DNA of 42,171 nucleotides from contig CAMJQA010000026.1 in the NCBI GenBank assembly GCA_946407895.1, positions 1 to 42,171 of the forward strand, in the 5' to 3' direction. Below are positions 6,260 to 14,207 of the stretch, piece after piece. The notes under the pieces are model-generated. The model was not told the DNA's origin. It made no database searches and saw only the letters and a program-made list of their open reading frames with translations. The first letter of the stretch is position 1. Each line of letters starts with the position of its first letter. Both the position numbers and the translations under genes were made by a program. The DNA is from an uncultured Prevotellaceae bacterium (GTDB taxonomy: Bacteria > Bacteroidota > Bacteroidia > Bacteroidales > Bacteroidaceae).

Positions 6260-7465
6260 CTACTTCCTGGTAGCTGCGGCGTCGACGTTGGCCGTCACGG
6301 TTCCGCCCTTGGCGTAGTAAATGCCGTCCACCTTGATGCCCTTGCTCTTGCGGCCGGTATTGGTGATGGTGATGGTGCCGGCGGAGATGGTGAGGTCTTT
6401 TGTGACCTTGATGCCCATGCACTTGCTGGTGTCGTCGGTCTCGGGGTCTTCATATACGCCGCCTGTGGCCGCGATGGTCATGGTGGTAGCGGCATCGTCC
6501 TCGTTGATGATCATATTGGTGCCGGCGGATATGCCCTTGGAGCCGGCGCCCTTGGCATTGATGACGAAGGTGCCGCCGCTAATGGTGATGAGGTCGTCGC
6601 TCTTGATGCCCTTGGTGTCGTCGGCAGTCACATCGATGTTGATGCTGCCGCCCTTGATGAGTATCTGTCCGTTCAGTTCCTCGGTGGGGTCGTTCTTCAG
6701 CTCGGCCTGTATGCCGTCGCCGCCCATGCCCGAGAGGTTTACGGTTCCCCCGTTCATCTGGAAGTACTGCTCAATGTGCATGGCATCGCTGACAGCCTTC
6801 GATACGGTGATGGTGCCGGTGTTCTTCTTGATGAGCATATACTCGTTGGTGGCTATGGCGTGGCGTGTGTTGCCCGTTACGTTCAGGTTGCCGCTGCCGG
6901 AGACTTCCAAGTGGCCCTTGCAGTAGAGGGCTGCCTTCTGCACGCCCGAAGCTGCATCCGCCAGGGTGTTTTCGGTGCCGTCGGTGAGGATGAGGTCAAT
7001 GCGCTTGCCGTCCTGGATGTCGAGGGCAGCTCCGCTGGTGGACGTCAGGTTGAGGCCGTTGAGGTGTATCTTGCACTTGTATGTGCCGTTGTAGGTGAAG
7101 GAGCCGCTGTTGCTGGTGCCCTTGAGCTCAAACTCCATCTCCTCCGTCTCGTTCGTGTTGTTCATCACTACATTGGCGCCGTTGATGGTATAGGTGATGT
7201 CGGCGGGGCTGGCAATGCCCAAATCAACCGAGGCCGTATTGCCATCGAAGGTGACGGTGATGTGCTTGACGATGGTGATGCTGTCAACCTGCGAGGTGGA
7301 GTAGGTGGTTCCGCCTGCCGTAAACGAGGCGCCGCCGTCCTGGTAGCTGATGTCTTGCAGGGCTACCCTGGTGCTCTCCTCCCCCTGCCAGATGCGCATG
7401 TATTTCTGGGCCTGCGCGGTCAGTGCGGCCGTCAGCAGAAGCCCGGTGAAAAGTAGTTTCTTCAT
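6260..7465 (-). CDS. Cthe_2159-type carbohydrate-binding beta-helix protein, secreted
   Basis: This is a 401-residue exported protein. The signal peptide is MKKLLFTGLLLTAALTAQA. Residues about 20-65 form a short module (MRIWQGEESTRVALQDISY, TYSTSQVDSITI) that resembles the small secreted proteins nearby. The rest is a repetitive right-handed beta-helix of the Cthe_2159 type: ITYTINGANVVMNN, IHLNGLNLTSTSGAALDIQDG, KAALYCKGHLEVSGSGNLNV, RHAIATNEYMLIKK, SDAMHIEQYFQMNGGTVNLS, TKGIKSDDLITISGGTF and KCMGIKVTKDLTISAGTI. The founding clostridial protein is reported to bind polygalacturonate and cellulose. It is last in a minus-strand series with VTC, DUF4956 and DUF2490 genes, followed by a strong terminator. 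Binding target here is inferred from the family only. Confidence 0.8.
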   Translation of the reverse strand: MKKLLFTGLLLTAALTAQAQKYMRIWQGEESTRVALQDISYQDGGASFTAGGTTYSTSQVDSITIVKHITVTFDGNTASVDLGIASPADITYTINGANVVMNNTNETEEMEFELKGTSNSGSFTYNGTYKCKIHLNGLNLTSTSGAALDIQDGKRIDLILTDGTENTLADAASGVQKAALYCKGHLEVSGSGNLNVTGNTRHAIATNEYMLIKKNTGTITVSKAVSDAMHIEQYFQMNGGTVNLSGMGGDGIQAELKNDPTEELNGQILIKGGSINIDVTADDTKGIKSDDLITISGGTFVINAKGAGSKGISAGTNMIINEDDAATTMTIAATGGVYEDPETDDTSKCMGIKVTKDLTISAGTITITNTGRKSKGIKVDGIYYAKGGTVTANVDAAATRK

Positions 7466-7524
7466 TTTAATCCTTTACCTTTAACGTTCGCAAAAAAAAG
7501 TAATCCTGATCTCTTGAGGTGCCC

Positions 7525-7974
7525 TTATCTTGAAACCTTGATGGTCTTGTCGCCCATCCTGACGATATAGACGCCCTTGGGCAGGATGCCCAGGTTGATG
7601 ACCGACCCGGCTTGGGCCACGTTTGCCACGCGCACCAGGGCTCCGCTGGTGTTGTAGATGTGCAGCAGGCCTTTCTGCCCTACGGTGAGGTTGTTTCCCA
7701 TGCACTTGAGGCCCTCGGCCTGCAGGGGCAGGCGCTCAATGGCGGTGGGGTCGGCGGTGAAACGCATCTTCTCCATCTGGCTGAGGGGGTAGCTGAACTC
7801 GCCTTCGGTGGTGCTCACCACGCAGTTGCCGCCCTGGAAGGTTATCTTCTTGACGGTGCCCAGGGCGATGCTCTGCTCTACGCTGTTATAGGCAACGGTG
7901 AGGTAGTTATATTCGTCGGCCCAAATGCTCTGGGCGGACAGGGCCACAAGGGCCGATAGCAGTATCTTCTTCAT
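7525..7974 (-). CDS. Small secreted protein with type IX-like C-terminal sorting tail
   Basis: This is a 149-residue protein with a signal peptide (MKKILLSALVALSAQSIWA). The N-terminal module is YNYLTVAYNSVEQSIALGTV followed by KKITFQGGNCVVSTTEGEF and MEKMRF. The C-terminal 70 residues look like a type IX sorting domain (LLHIYNTSGALVRVANVA, INLGILPKGVYIVRMGD, TIKVSR). There is hardly any sequence between the two, so the protein is essentially module plus tail. It sits 59 bases upstream of the Cthe_2159-type gene and 54 bases downstream of the DUF2490 gene, so it is probably cotranscribed. It resembles the protein at 5050-5520 in architecture. Function is not recognised. Confidence 0.75.
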   Translation of the reverse strand: MKKILLSALVALSAQSIWADEYNYLTVAYNSVEQSIALGTVKKITFQGGNCVVSTTEGEFSYPLSQMEKMRFTADPTAIERLPLQAEGLKCMGNNLTVGQKGLLHIYNTSGALVRVANVAQAGSVINLGILPKGVYIVRMGDKTIKVSR

Positions 7975-8028
7975 TATATTATTTATATATGTATGGATTA
8001 AACGGGTTCGGGGTGGGGGAGTGAAACC

Positions 8029-8859
8029 TTAGAACTTGAAGTTGTACCCCATGCTAACTGCATGTTGGCGTTCGTGGAGACGGCTGTGGTCGTCCTCGTC
8101 ATAGATGTTGGCCGTAAGGATATATGAGAGCGATATCTCGTGGCGCTTGTTGATTTTGTACTCGCATCCGATGGCCGAGCGTATCTTCTCGAGGTTCATG
8201 CCGTCGCCCAGGTTGTTGTGGAACTCCACGGATACGAAGGGCCCGAAATTGCACCCCTTCTTGTCATAAGCCAGCTTCAGGCGGCTGCGCAGGATGTGGT
8301 TATCCTCTTTGCTGATGGTATCAATCTCCGACTCGGGGTACCCGTCCTTAAGCTCATAGCCCTGCAGGTCGCCATTACCGTCGTACACCTTCGAGTAGCG
8401 ATACTTCCAGTCTTCGGCTGTTGACTGCATGCGATGGGTGAACTGGTAGCGTTCACGCAGCGAGATACGCAGCCACTTCCACAGCTTGACGGTTCCCGTG
8501 GCCTCGGCCGAAATGCGGTGGCGGGGCGACCAGTAGGCATCCCTCAGGTTGTAGCCGTTCCAGTTGTCGTCGGAAACGATGTCGTCCTTGTAATGCTGGC
8601 GCTGGTTCTCGGGGCGATAGCGGTAGAGGAAGTTGTAGGATGCTCCCAGCTTGAGGTACTTGATGGGCTTGTATCCCAGGTTTGCACCCACGCTCATGCG
8701 CGTACGCTCCTCGGCTCTCAACTCGCTCTCTATGCCCACACTCCAGTTGTGAGGCAGTACTTTCTCTATTCCTATTTCGGCCCATGTGCCAAAATGGTCC
8801 TCTGCCTGAGCTCCCAGGGGGAAGAGCAGGGCAAGGAAAATCAGTCTAAAATGTTTCAT
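8029..8859 (-). CDS. DUF2490-family outer-membrane beta-barrel protein
   Basis: I chose the ATG at 8859 (276 residues, MKHFRLIFLALLFPLGAQA), because it begins a clean signal peptide; an upstream ATG at 8889 overlaps the promoter-like -7 element. The mature part starts EDHFGTWAEIGIEKVLPHNW, the hallmark of DUF2490. It continues as alternating amphipathic strands (VGANLGYKPIKYLKLGASYN, WLRISLRERYQFTH, HISLSY-like strands near the end), finishing in aromatic FKF, which suits beta-barrel insertion. It lies in the minus-strand series between the DUF4956 gene and the small sorting-tail gene. The family's function is not known; the outer-membrane location is a structural inference. Confidence 0.8.
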   Translation of the reverse strand: MKHFRLIFLALLFPLGAQAEDHFGTWAEIGIEKVLPHNWSVGIESELRAEERTRMSVGANLGYKPIKYLKLGASYNFLYRYRPENQRQHYKDDIVSDDNWNGYNLRDAYWSPRHRISAEATGTVKLWKWLRISLRERYQFTHRMQSTAEDWKYRYSKVYDGNGDLQGYELKDGYPESEIDTISKEDNHILRSRLKLAYDKKGCNFGPFVSVEFHNNLGDGMNLEKIRSAIGCEYKINKRHEISLSYILTANIYDEDDHSRLHERQHAVSMGYNFKF

Positions 8860-8886
8860 TTTTCTCTCTAAGCAATAATTTACCTG

Positions 8887-8894
8887 CAAAGGTA
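8887..8894 (-). promoter_or_regulatory. -7 element (TACCTTTG) before the DUF2490 gene
   Basis: TACCTTTG on the minus strand, 28 bases before the chosen start. No -33 TTTG at 19-20 nt is visible, so this may be a weaker or regulated internal promoter of the locus. Confidence 0.4.
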
Positions 8895-9064
8895 TGACAT
8901 TTCTCAGCGGAAAAGGTTTAAAATCGCATTACGATTTTGTTACAGCGCCATTAAAGTTTGTTAAAGGCGCTTTCCCGCATTATTCTATTCGTAAATATGC
9001 CTCAGGCGTATTTATCCCCCCCCCAAAAAAACTATGTCTTGGCTAAGTCGGGGCGCGGGTATTC

Positions 9065-9778
9065 TCAGACGCGCGGCATCTTGGTCATCTCCTGGAGGCT
9101 GTTACCGCGATCAGCAGGGTTGTCGTAGAAGATGCGGATGAGGCAGCTGTCCTTGAGGAAATCTACCATGCCTATCTCGATACGATCTATTTTCAGACCT
9201 GTGCGCTTCTCCAGGTCAGCCTTCAGCTCCTCGCGCTTGTCGGGGGCGATGAGGGCGACATTGTCGTAGCGGATGTACCTGCTGCAAGTAGTGCTTACGA
9301 GCTTGCTGCTCTCGAAGAGCCAGGCCATGCCCAGGAATACAAGGTTGACGAACAGGATGGTGACGATGCCGAAGCCGTCCCAATAGTCGGCCTTCGGGTG
9401 GTACTCGGCGCGTGCCAGTGCATTAACCACGCTCAGGGCAATGAGCATGAACAGATAGGTCATCTCGCGAATGGGCACGGCCTCGGTGCGGAAGCGCATG
9501 ATGCCGAAGATGGCAAAGAGGCCCATTGCGGCACCGATGTTCATGTTGTCACCCTCCATCAGGCTCACCAGCAGGAAAATGCTGGCAGACATCAGGATGA
9601 AGATGAACATATAGTCACGCCTCTGGCTATGGGGGTAGTAGAAGTAACGGGCAATGACGCTAACAGCCAATAGATTGATTAGGAAGCGCATCACCAGGGA
9701 AACGAAATGTTGCGGGTCAAAGAGGGTAAGTCCGATGAGGTTTCCCAACTGATAATTCAAATCTTGAATGAAGTCCAT
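9065..9778 (-). CDS. DUF4956 membrane protein
   Basis: This is a 237-residue inner-membrane protein. After an amphipathic start (MDFIQDLNYQLGNLIG) there are about four transmembrane segments: near residues 25-45, 54-72, 80-110 and 120-155. The family motif is present as GAAMGLFAIFGIMRFRTEAV followed by PIREMTYLF. The last 80 residues form a soluble domain (KREELKADLEKRTGLKIDRIEI). It sits directly downstream of the VTC-domain gene; I recall these two families as frequent neighbours in bacteria, often with CotH. The natural inference is a membrane partner of the VTC domain, by analogy with eukaryotic VTC, whose polymerase domain works with transmembrane subunits. Biochemical function is not established. 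Confidence 0.85.
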   Translation of the reverse strand: MDFIQDLNYQLGNLIGLTLFDPQHFVSLVMRFLINLLAVSVIARYFYYPHSQRRDYMFIFILMSASIFLLVSLMEGDNMNIGAAMGLFAIFGIMRFRTEAVPIREMTYLFMLIALSVVNALARAEYHPKADYWDGFGIVTILFVNLVFLGMAWLFESSKLVSTTCSRYIRYDNVALIAPDKREELKADLEKRTGLKIDRIEIGMVDFLKDSCLIRIFYDNPADRGNSLQEMTKMPRV

Positions 9779-9905
9779 AATGTTTTGTTCTTTATTTTTT
9801 TTATTGTTTTATTCTTTATTCTCTATTCTTTTTCGGAATCTTGATGTTCCTGTATCTTGAATCCTGATGTCTTGAAACGGCCAGGGCTGCCGCCCCTTGC
9901 TGACT

Positions 9906-10685
9906 CTACTTGGCCCTGAGGTCGGTGTTTGCCAGTTTGCCCAGGATTACGAGCTTCTGCTTGAACATGTTCTGCTTAAGCTGACGGTTGGTCATGACGC
10001 TGCCGATACAGTACTTGCTGAAGCCCGAGGGCTTGATGCGCAGCTGGCGCAGAATGTCGAGCACAGGGCTGAAGACGTTTCCGTCGCGCTTCAGCTCGAT
10101 GATAACCAGGGGCCCCACATTGGCATCATGCTTCGTCTCCATATTGTGGAACTGAACGTCATAGTCGATGGTAAGCCTTTCCGTCTTGCCGTAGTTGACC
10201 AGCGTAATGCGGTGGAAACGGTTGCGTACGGTGGGGTGTATGTCCTCCATGCCGCGGCGGACAAGGTTCTGCAGGAACTCCTCGTTGCCGTTCTCGCCGG
10301 TAATCTCCTGCGAGGGCACCTCCACGCGCTTCTTCTTGGTCCGCCCGTGGTTGTTCTTGGTCTTGACCTCCAGAAAGCTGATGCCGCTATCAAGATATGT
10401 ACGTACGCGAACCTTCTGCCGGGGAGCCCGCCCGTTGTGATGCTCCATGTAGAAGTCGTAAGCCTCGGTATCCCAGTAAGTGGTCATGTAGTTGGCTACC
10501 TTGCTGCCGTTGATGACCTGAGCGTAGTACTTCCCTTGTGCCAAGCGGAGCAGTTCCACCAACTTCTCCTTGCTGGTAACAAACTTGGTGTCCGTCCTGT
10601 TCATCAGGCGGATCTCGGACATCTGCTCCAGTGTAATGGGTTCCAGATCATCCAACAGCTCGATAATTTGTGTACTAATATCCAT
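9906..10685 (-). CDS. VTC-domain protein (polyphosphate polymerase-like)
   Basis: This is a 259-residue soluble protein of the VTC family, whose yeast member polymerises polyphosphate from ATP. Visible family features: MNRTDTKFVTSKEKL (residues about 28-42), YWDTEAYDFYMEHHNG, the basic strand RQKVRVRTYLDSG, LEVKTKNNHGRTKKKRV, a central RFHRITLVNYGKTERLTIDYDVQF strand pair, and the late acidic-basic motif VIIELKRDG. These Arg, Lys and Glu residues would line the tunnel fold. There is no membrane segment, so it would need the DUF4956 protein to act at the membrane. It is the first gene of the minus-strand series, with a -7 element about 22 bases upstream. Polymerase activity is inferred from the family and has not been shown for this branch. 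Confidence 0.85.
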   Translation of the reverse strand: MDISTQIIELLDDLEPITLEQMSEIRLMNRTDTKFVTSKEKLVELLRLAQGKYYAQVINGSKVANYMTTYWDTEAYDFYMEHHNGRAPRQKVRVRTYLDSGISFLEVKTKNNHGRTKKKRVEVPSQEITGENGNEEFLQNLVRRGMEDIHPTVRNRFHRITLVNYGKTERLTIDYDVQFHNMETKHDANVGPLVIIELKRDGNVFSPVLDILRQLRIKPSGFSKYCIGSVMTNRQLKQNMFKQKLVILGKLANTDLRAK

Positions 10686-10706
10686 CTAAATTCGCGATAT
10701 TGGGTG

Positions 10707-10714
10707 CAAATATA
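10707..10714 (-). promoter_or_regulatory. -7 element (TATATTTG) for the VTC-locus
   Basis: TATATTTG followed by C on the minus strand, 22 bases before the VTC-domain ATG. No clear -33 TTTG at the right distance. Confidence 0.45.
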
Positions 10715-10844
10715 CAAAAAATATGTAATTAATGTCTTGCTCATTTGGTTTTTTCGCGGAAAAAAACTACTTTTGGTCACAAAAAATAGGATTTGCATCA
10801 TAATTCTCGAAAAAAGTTAATAAAAACAATAAAAAACAACACTT

Positions 10845-11405
10845 ATGGTAGACGTTAATGTAATTCTGAGCGCAGCCGAGGAGAAAATGGAGGAGGCTGT
10901 AATGTACTTGGAGGATGTGCTGGCTCGCATTCGCGCCGGCAAGGCCAACGTAAAATTGCTCGACGGCATTCGTGTGGACAGCTATGGCAGCATGGTTCCG
11001 CTGGCCGGAGTGGCTTCGATAAACACGCCCGATGCCCGAACAATTGCCATCAAACCGTGGGACAAGAATATGTTCCGCGTCATTGAGAAGGCAATTATAG
11101 ACAGCAACCTGGGTATAATGCCCGAGAACAACGGCGAGATTATCCGCCTGGGCATACCGCCCCTGACCGAGGAAAGGCGTAAGCAGCTGGCAAAACAATG
11201 CGGTAAAGAGAGTGAACAGGCTAAGGTGAGTGTGCGCAACGCACGGCGCGACTGCATCGAAAAGCTGAAGAAAGCAATTAAGGACGGGCTGTCGGAAGAC
11301 AACGAGAAGGATGCCGAGAACGACATTCAGAAGACTCACGATAAGTTCATCAAGAAGATTGATGACCTGCTGGCTGCCAAGGAGAAGGAAATCATGACTG
11401 TATAA
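10845..11405 (+). CDS. frr: Ribosome recycling factor
   Basis: This 186-residue protein splits post-termination ribosomes together with EF-G. It is full length for the family. Typical features are the long coiled helices of domain I ([20 protein letters not shown] and the C-terminal [20 protein letters not shown]), the domain II hinge segment ([19 protein letters not shown]), and the conserved [21 protein letters not shown] and [13 protein letters not shown]. It starts with MVDVN, 160 bases from the divergent VTC-domain gene. The next gene, rsgA, follows after 25 bases, so the two are probably cotranscribed and both act on ribosomes. Confidence 0.97.
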   Translation: MVDVNVILSAAEEKMEEAVMYLEDVLARIRAGKANVKLLDGIRVDSYGSMVPLAGVASINTPDARTIAIKPWDKNMFRVIEKAIIDSNLGIMPENNGEIIRLGIPPLTEERRKQLAKQCGKESEQAKVSVRNARRDCIEKLKKAIKDGLSEDNEKDAENDIQKTHDKFIKKIDDLLAAKEKEIMTV

Positions 11406-11430
11406 AAGAGGAACGGGTAAGCCATACTCG

Positions 11431-12372
11431 ATGCAAGGATTAGTCATCAAGAACACAGGAAGCTGGTACGTAGTCAGGACGGACGACGGCCAGCTTTTTG
11501 AGTGTAAGGTAAAGGGGAACTTCCGGCTGAGGGGCATCCGCAGTACTAACCCGGTGGCTGTAGGAGACCAGGTGCATATCATCCCCGGCGAGGACGGCGT
11601 AACGGCCCTTATCGACGATATTGGCGAGCGTAGGAACTACATCATCCGGCGAGCATCGAACCTGTCCAAGCAGAGCCACATCATTGCCGCCAACATCGAC
11701 CAGGCGGTTTTGATGGTGACGGTTTCGCATCCTGAGACGAGCACCACCTTCATCGACCGCTTCCTGGCCAGTGCAGAGGCCTATCGCATCCCCGTCTTGC
11801 TGCTGTTCAACAAGACAGACTTGTATAATGAGGACGAGCAAGAACAGTTGGATGCCCTTACCGCACTATACCAAGGCATCGGCTATCCCTGCCTGCGGCT
11901 TAGTGCAAAGAAAGGTTTTGGCATTGACGACGTCAGGCAGCAGCTCGAACATAAAACGTCGCTGTTGAGCGGAAATAGCGGGGTGGGGAAGAGCACACTG
12001 CTGAACGCCCTGGTGCCCAATGCCGACGTAAAGACGGCTGAACTAAGCATGGCTCACGATGCAGGCATGCATACAACAACCTTCTCGCAGATGTTCTTCC
12101 TGCCTTCAGGCGGAGGCCTCATCGATACTCCGGGTATCAGAGGCTTCGGCACCTTTGACATGGAGCGGGAGGAGGTGTCGCATTACTTCCGCGAGATATT
12201 TCAGACAGGACGGATGTGCCGCTTCGGGAACTGCACCCATACTCATGAGCCCGGTTGCGCCGTGCTGAAGGCATTGGAGGATGGAGGAATAGCACCCAGC
12301 CGTTACACCAGTTACCTGTCTATGCTCGACGACCACGATGAAGACAAGTATCGGAGGGGTCACGGAGGATGA
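11431..12372 (+). CDS. rsgA: Ribosome small-subunit-dependent GTPase A
   Basis: This is a 313-residue circularly permuted GTPase that helps mature the 30S subunit. An N-terminal OB fold (about residues 1-70, [19 protein letters not shown]) precedes the GTPase domain in permuted order: FNKTD (G4), SAKKG (G5), [17 protein letters not shown] (G1) and [10 protein letters not shown] (G3). The C-terminal zinc site is intact ([14 protein letters not shown]). Length and motifs are normal. It sits 25 bases after frr and 47 bases before the CotH-family gene, so all three may share a transcript, although the CotH gene is functionally unrelated to them. Confidence 0.96.
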   Translation: MQGLVIKNTGSWYVVRTDDGQLFECKVKGNFRLRGIRSTNPVAVGDQVHIIPGEDGVTALIDDIGERRNYIIRRASNLSKQSHIIAANIDQAVLMVTVSHPETSTTFIDRFLASAEAYRIPVLLLFNKTDLYNEDEQEQLDALTALYQGIGYPCLRLSAKKGFGIDDVRQQLEHKTSLLSGNSGVGKSTLLNALVPNADVKTAELSMAHDAGMHTTTFSQMFFLPSGGGLIDTPGIRGFGTFDMEREEVSHYFREIFQTGRMCRFGNCTHTHEPGCAVLKALEDGGIAPSRYTSYLSMLDDHDEDKYRRGHGG

Positions 12373-12419
12373 GGCTGTAACCAGCTGCCCCCCCTTTTTT
12401 CCCCAGAATAAAACAGGCT

Positions 12420-14180
12420 ATGAGAAATCGTGTCTTTGCCCTTTTGCTTGCATTGCCGATACTGCCGCTGTGGGCCCAGCACCCTACGGAGTATGAGCAG
12501 ACGATGACTCAGATGGGGCTGGACAGAAGCGACCGCGATGCCTCGGGCGAGGCAACGATTACGATGGAGGAACCCCGGCTGGCATACGTCAACCTGACGG
12601 AACTGGGCGACCTGCCTATCTCGAAATGGACGGAGAATGAATGCTGGCTTGAATTTCATGGTGGCGGCACCTATTTCAAGAAACGTATCACTATAAAGGG
12701 ACAGGGGGGATATTCCATTCGCTATCCGAAGAAGAACTTCTCCTTCAAACTTTACGAGGCTGACTGGAGCTCGGCAACCGACCTGGTCATCGGTCGGTGG
12801 GTGGAGCAGGACGGCTTTCACCTGAAGGCCTTTTGGACCGATTATTTCCGCGGCATAGGCGAGATTGGCTACAAAGTCTTTGAAGGTGTTGTGGCCGACC
12901 GAAGACCCTACTGGGAACGGGGTGGTTATATGCAGGAGAGCCTGGCCCGCTGTTTCCCCGACGGTTTTCCCTGCATCCTTTATGTAAACGGCGATTTCTA
13001 TGGTATTTATGCTTGGCAACTGAAGAAGCATAGGAAAAATATGAACCAGAAGAAGGACCTGCCCGCGCATATTCACCTGGACGGGGACCTGAATGACGAA
13101 ACTTTGTTTCATGGAACCATTAAATGGACCGACTTTGATGTGCGAAACCCCAAGGGGTTACTCGTATCGAGCGGTGCTGCCTATGATGGCAATCGTCCAA
13201 GCGAACTGATGGGCACAAACTCCTCTGCCTATGGTTCCTATACGGCGGATGAGAAGGAACGGGAAAAACGTGAGCGTTCGGCCCAGGTAAAGGCTGCAAT
13301 ACAGCAGCTGAGCAAGTACCACTCGGAAATGGAGGCGCTGGAGAAGCAAATGAACCTAAGTGCCCTGCGCAAACGTTTCGAGGAACAGTTCGACCTTGAG
13401 AGCCTGCTTGACTACTACGTTTTCTATGAGTTCCAGTGGAACGGAGACGGTTCGTTGAAGAACTGGCAGTGGTTTACTTACGACGGCGTGAAATGGATGG
13501 TGGCACCTTATGACCTGGATCAGACCTTTGGGCTGGGGCTCTACGGAGTGGTCAGGCCAGCCTTCCTGCCACAAACCGACCTGACGACAGGGCCTTTCTA
13601 CTGGCTCTTTAAATACTATCAGCCAGAGATACGAGAACGCTACCGCACACTGCGGCAAAACGGGGCGCTGTCAGAGCTTCGTATCTTGCCCATTATGCAG
13701 GACTGGTATGACCGTATCGGTGAGGACTGGTATGCCCGTGAGATGCAGGCCTGGCCGGAGAGTCCCTGCTATTGTGAAGCTATCTGCAACAGAAACTGGG
13801 AGGTATGTGATGACTGGAGCGTTTATGCAGAGGTGGAGAACTTCAGTTTGAGCCGCCAGTATAAGGCGGGTGATATATGCCGGTATGAAGGTCGCCTCTG
13901 GCGTGCCACGGGATTGTCCAAAGGCGTATTGCCCTATATTCGCAATGCCAATGTTGATTCGCTGGACCGCCTGCTCTCTTGGGTGGGAGATCGTTTGGCA
14001 ATAATGGATGAGAAGTATGGCTTCACAACTTCAGAACCCCATATTAAGTACAACACCACAGATGACCGCGGCCTGGAAGGCATATACAGCCCAGCGGGCA
14101 TCCGGCTGGATGCACCCGTTCGCGGAATTAACATCTACAGGTTCCGGGACGGCACAAGCCGTAAGATACTTGTGAAGTAG
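12420..14180 (+). CDS. CotH-family protein with embedded carbohydrate-binding-like segment, secreted
   Basis: This is a 586-residue exported protein. The signal peptide is MRNRVFALLLALPILPLWAQ. The CotH fold is recognisable from KRITIKGQGGYSIRYPKKNF, LYVNGDFYGIYAWQLKKHRK and WMVAPYDLDQTFGLG (about residues 358-372). CotH proteins of spore coats are atypical protein kinases. In the usual GxYxxxE motif the Glu position reads Leu here (GIYAWQL), so catalysis may differ. Residues about 481-497 (YKAGDICRYEGRLWRAT) look like a CBM5/12-type segment. The C-terminus (GIYSPAGIRLD, RGINIYRFRDG, RKILVK) resembles a type IX sorting tail, suggesting surface display. CotH, VTC and DUF4956 are families I recall as genomic neighbours, so this gene probably belongs with the locus at 6260-10685. 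Kinase activity is uncertain. Confidence 0.8.
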   Translation: MRNRVFALLLALPILPLWAQHPTEYEQTMTQMGLDRSDRDASGEATITMEEPRLAYVNLTELGDLPISKWTENECWLEFHGGGTYFKKRITIKGQGGYSIRYPKKNFSFKLYEADWSSATDLVIGRWVEQDGFHLKAFWTDYFRGIGEIGYKVFEGVVADRRPYWERGGYMQESLARCFPDGFPCILYVNGDFYGIYAWQLKKHRKNMNQKKDLPAHIHLDGDLNDETLFHGTIKWTDFDVRNPKGLLVSSGAAYDGNRPSELMGTNSSAYGSYTADEKEREKRERSAQVKAAIQQLSKYHSEMEALEKQMNLSALRKRFEEQFDLESLLDYYVFYEFQWNGDGSLKNWQWFTYDGVKWMVAPYDLDQTFGLGLYGVVRPAFLPQTDLTTGPFYWLFKYYQPEIRERYRTLRQNGALSELRILPIMQDWYDRIGEDWYAREMQAWPESPCYCEAICNRNWEVCDDWSVYAEVENFSLSRQYKAGDICRYEGRLWRATGLSKGVLPYIRNANVDSLDRLLSWVGDRLAIMDEKYGFTTSEPHIKYNTTDDRGLEGIYSPAGIRLDAPVRGINIYRFRDGTSRKILVK

Positions 14181-14207
14181 TACCCCCTTAATATCTGATC
14201 TGCAGTT

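Noticed and set aside
10770..10795. Promoter-like TTTTG ... TAGGATTTG before frr
   Set aside because: The -7 has three bases instead of two between TA and TTTG, and the spacing to the upstream TTTG is about 11 nt, so it does not fit the consensus.
9897..10820. 307-codon plus-strand open frame
   Set aside because: It lies antisense to the VTC-domain gene, whose family motifs are clear, and extends through its promoter.
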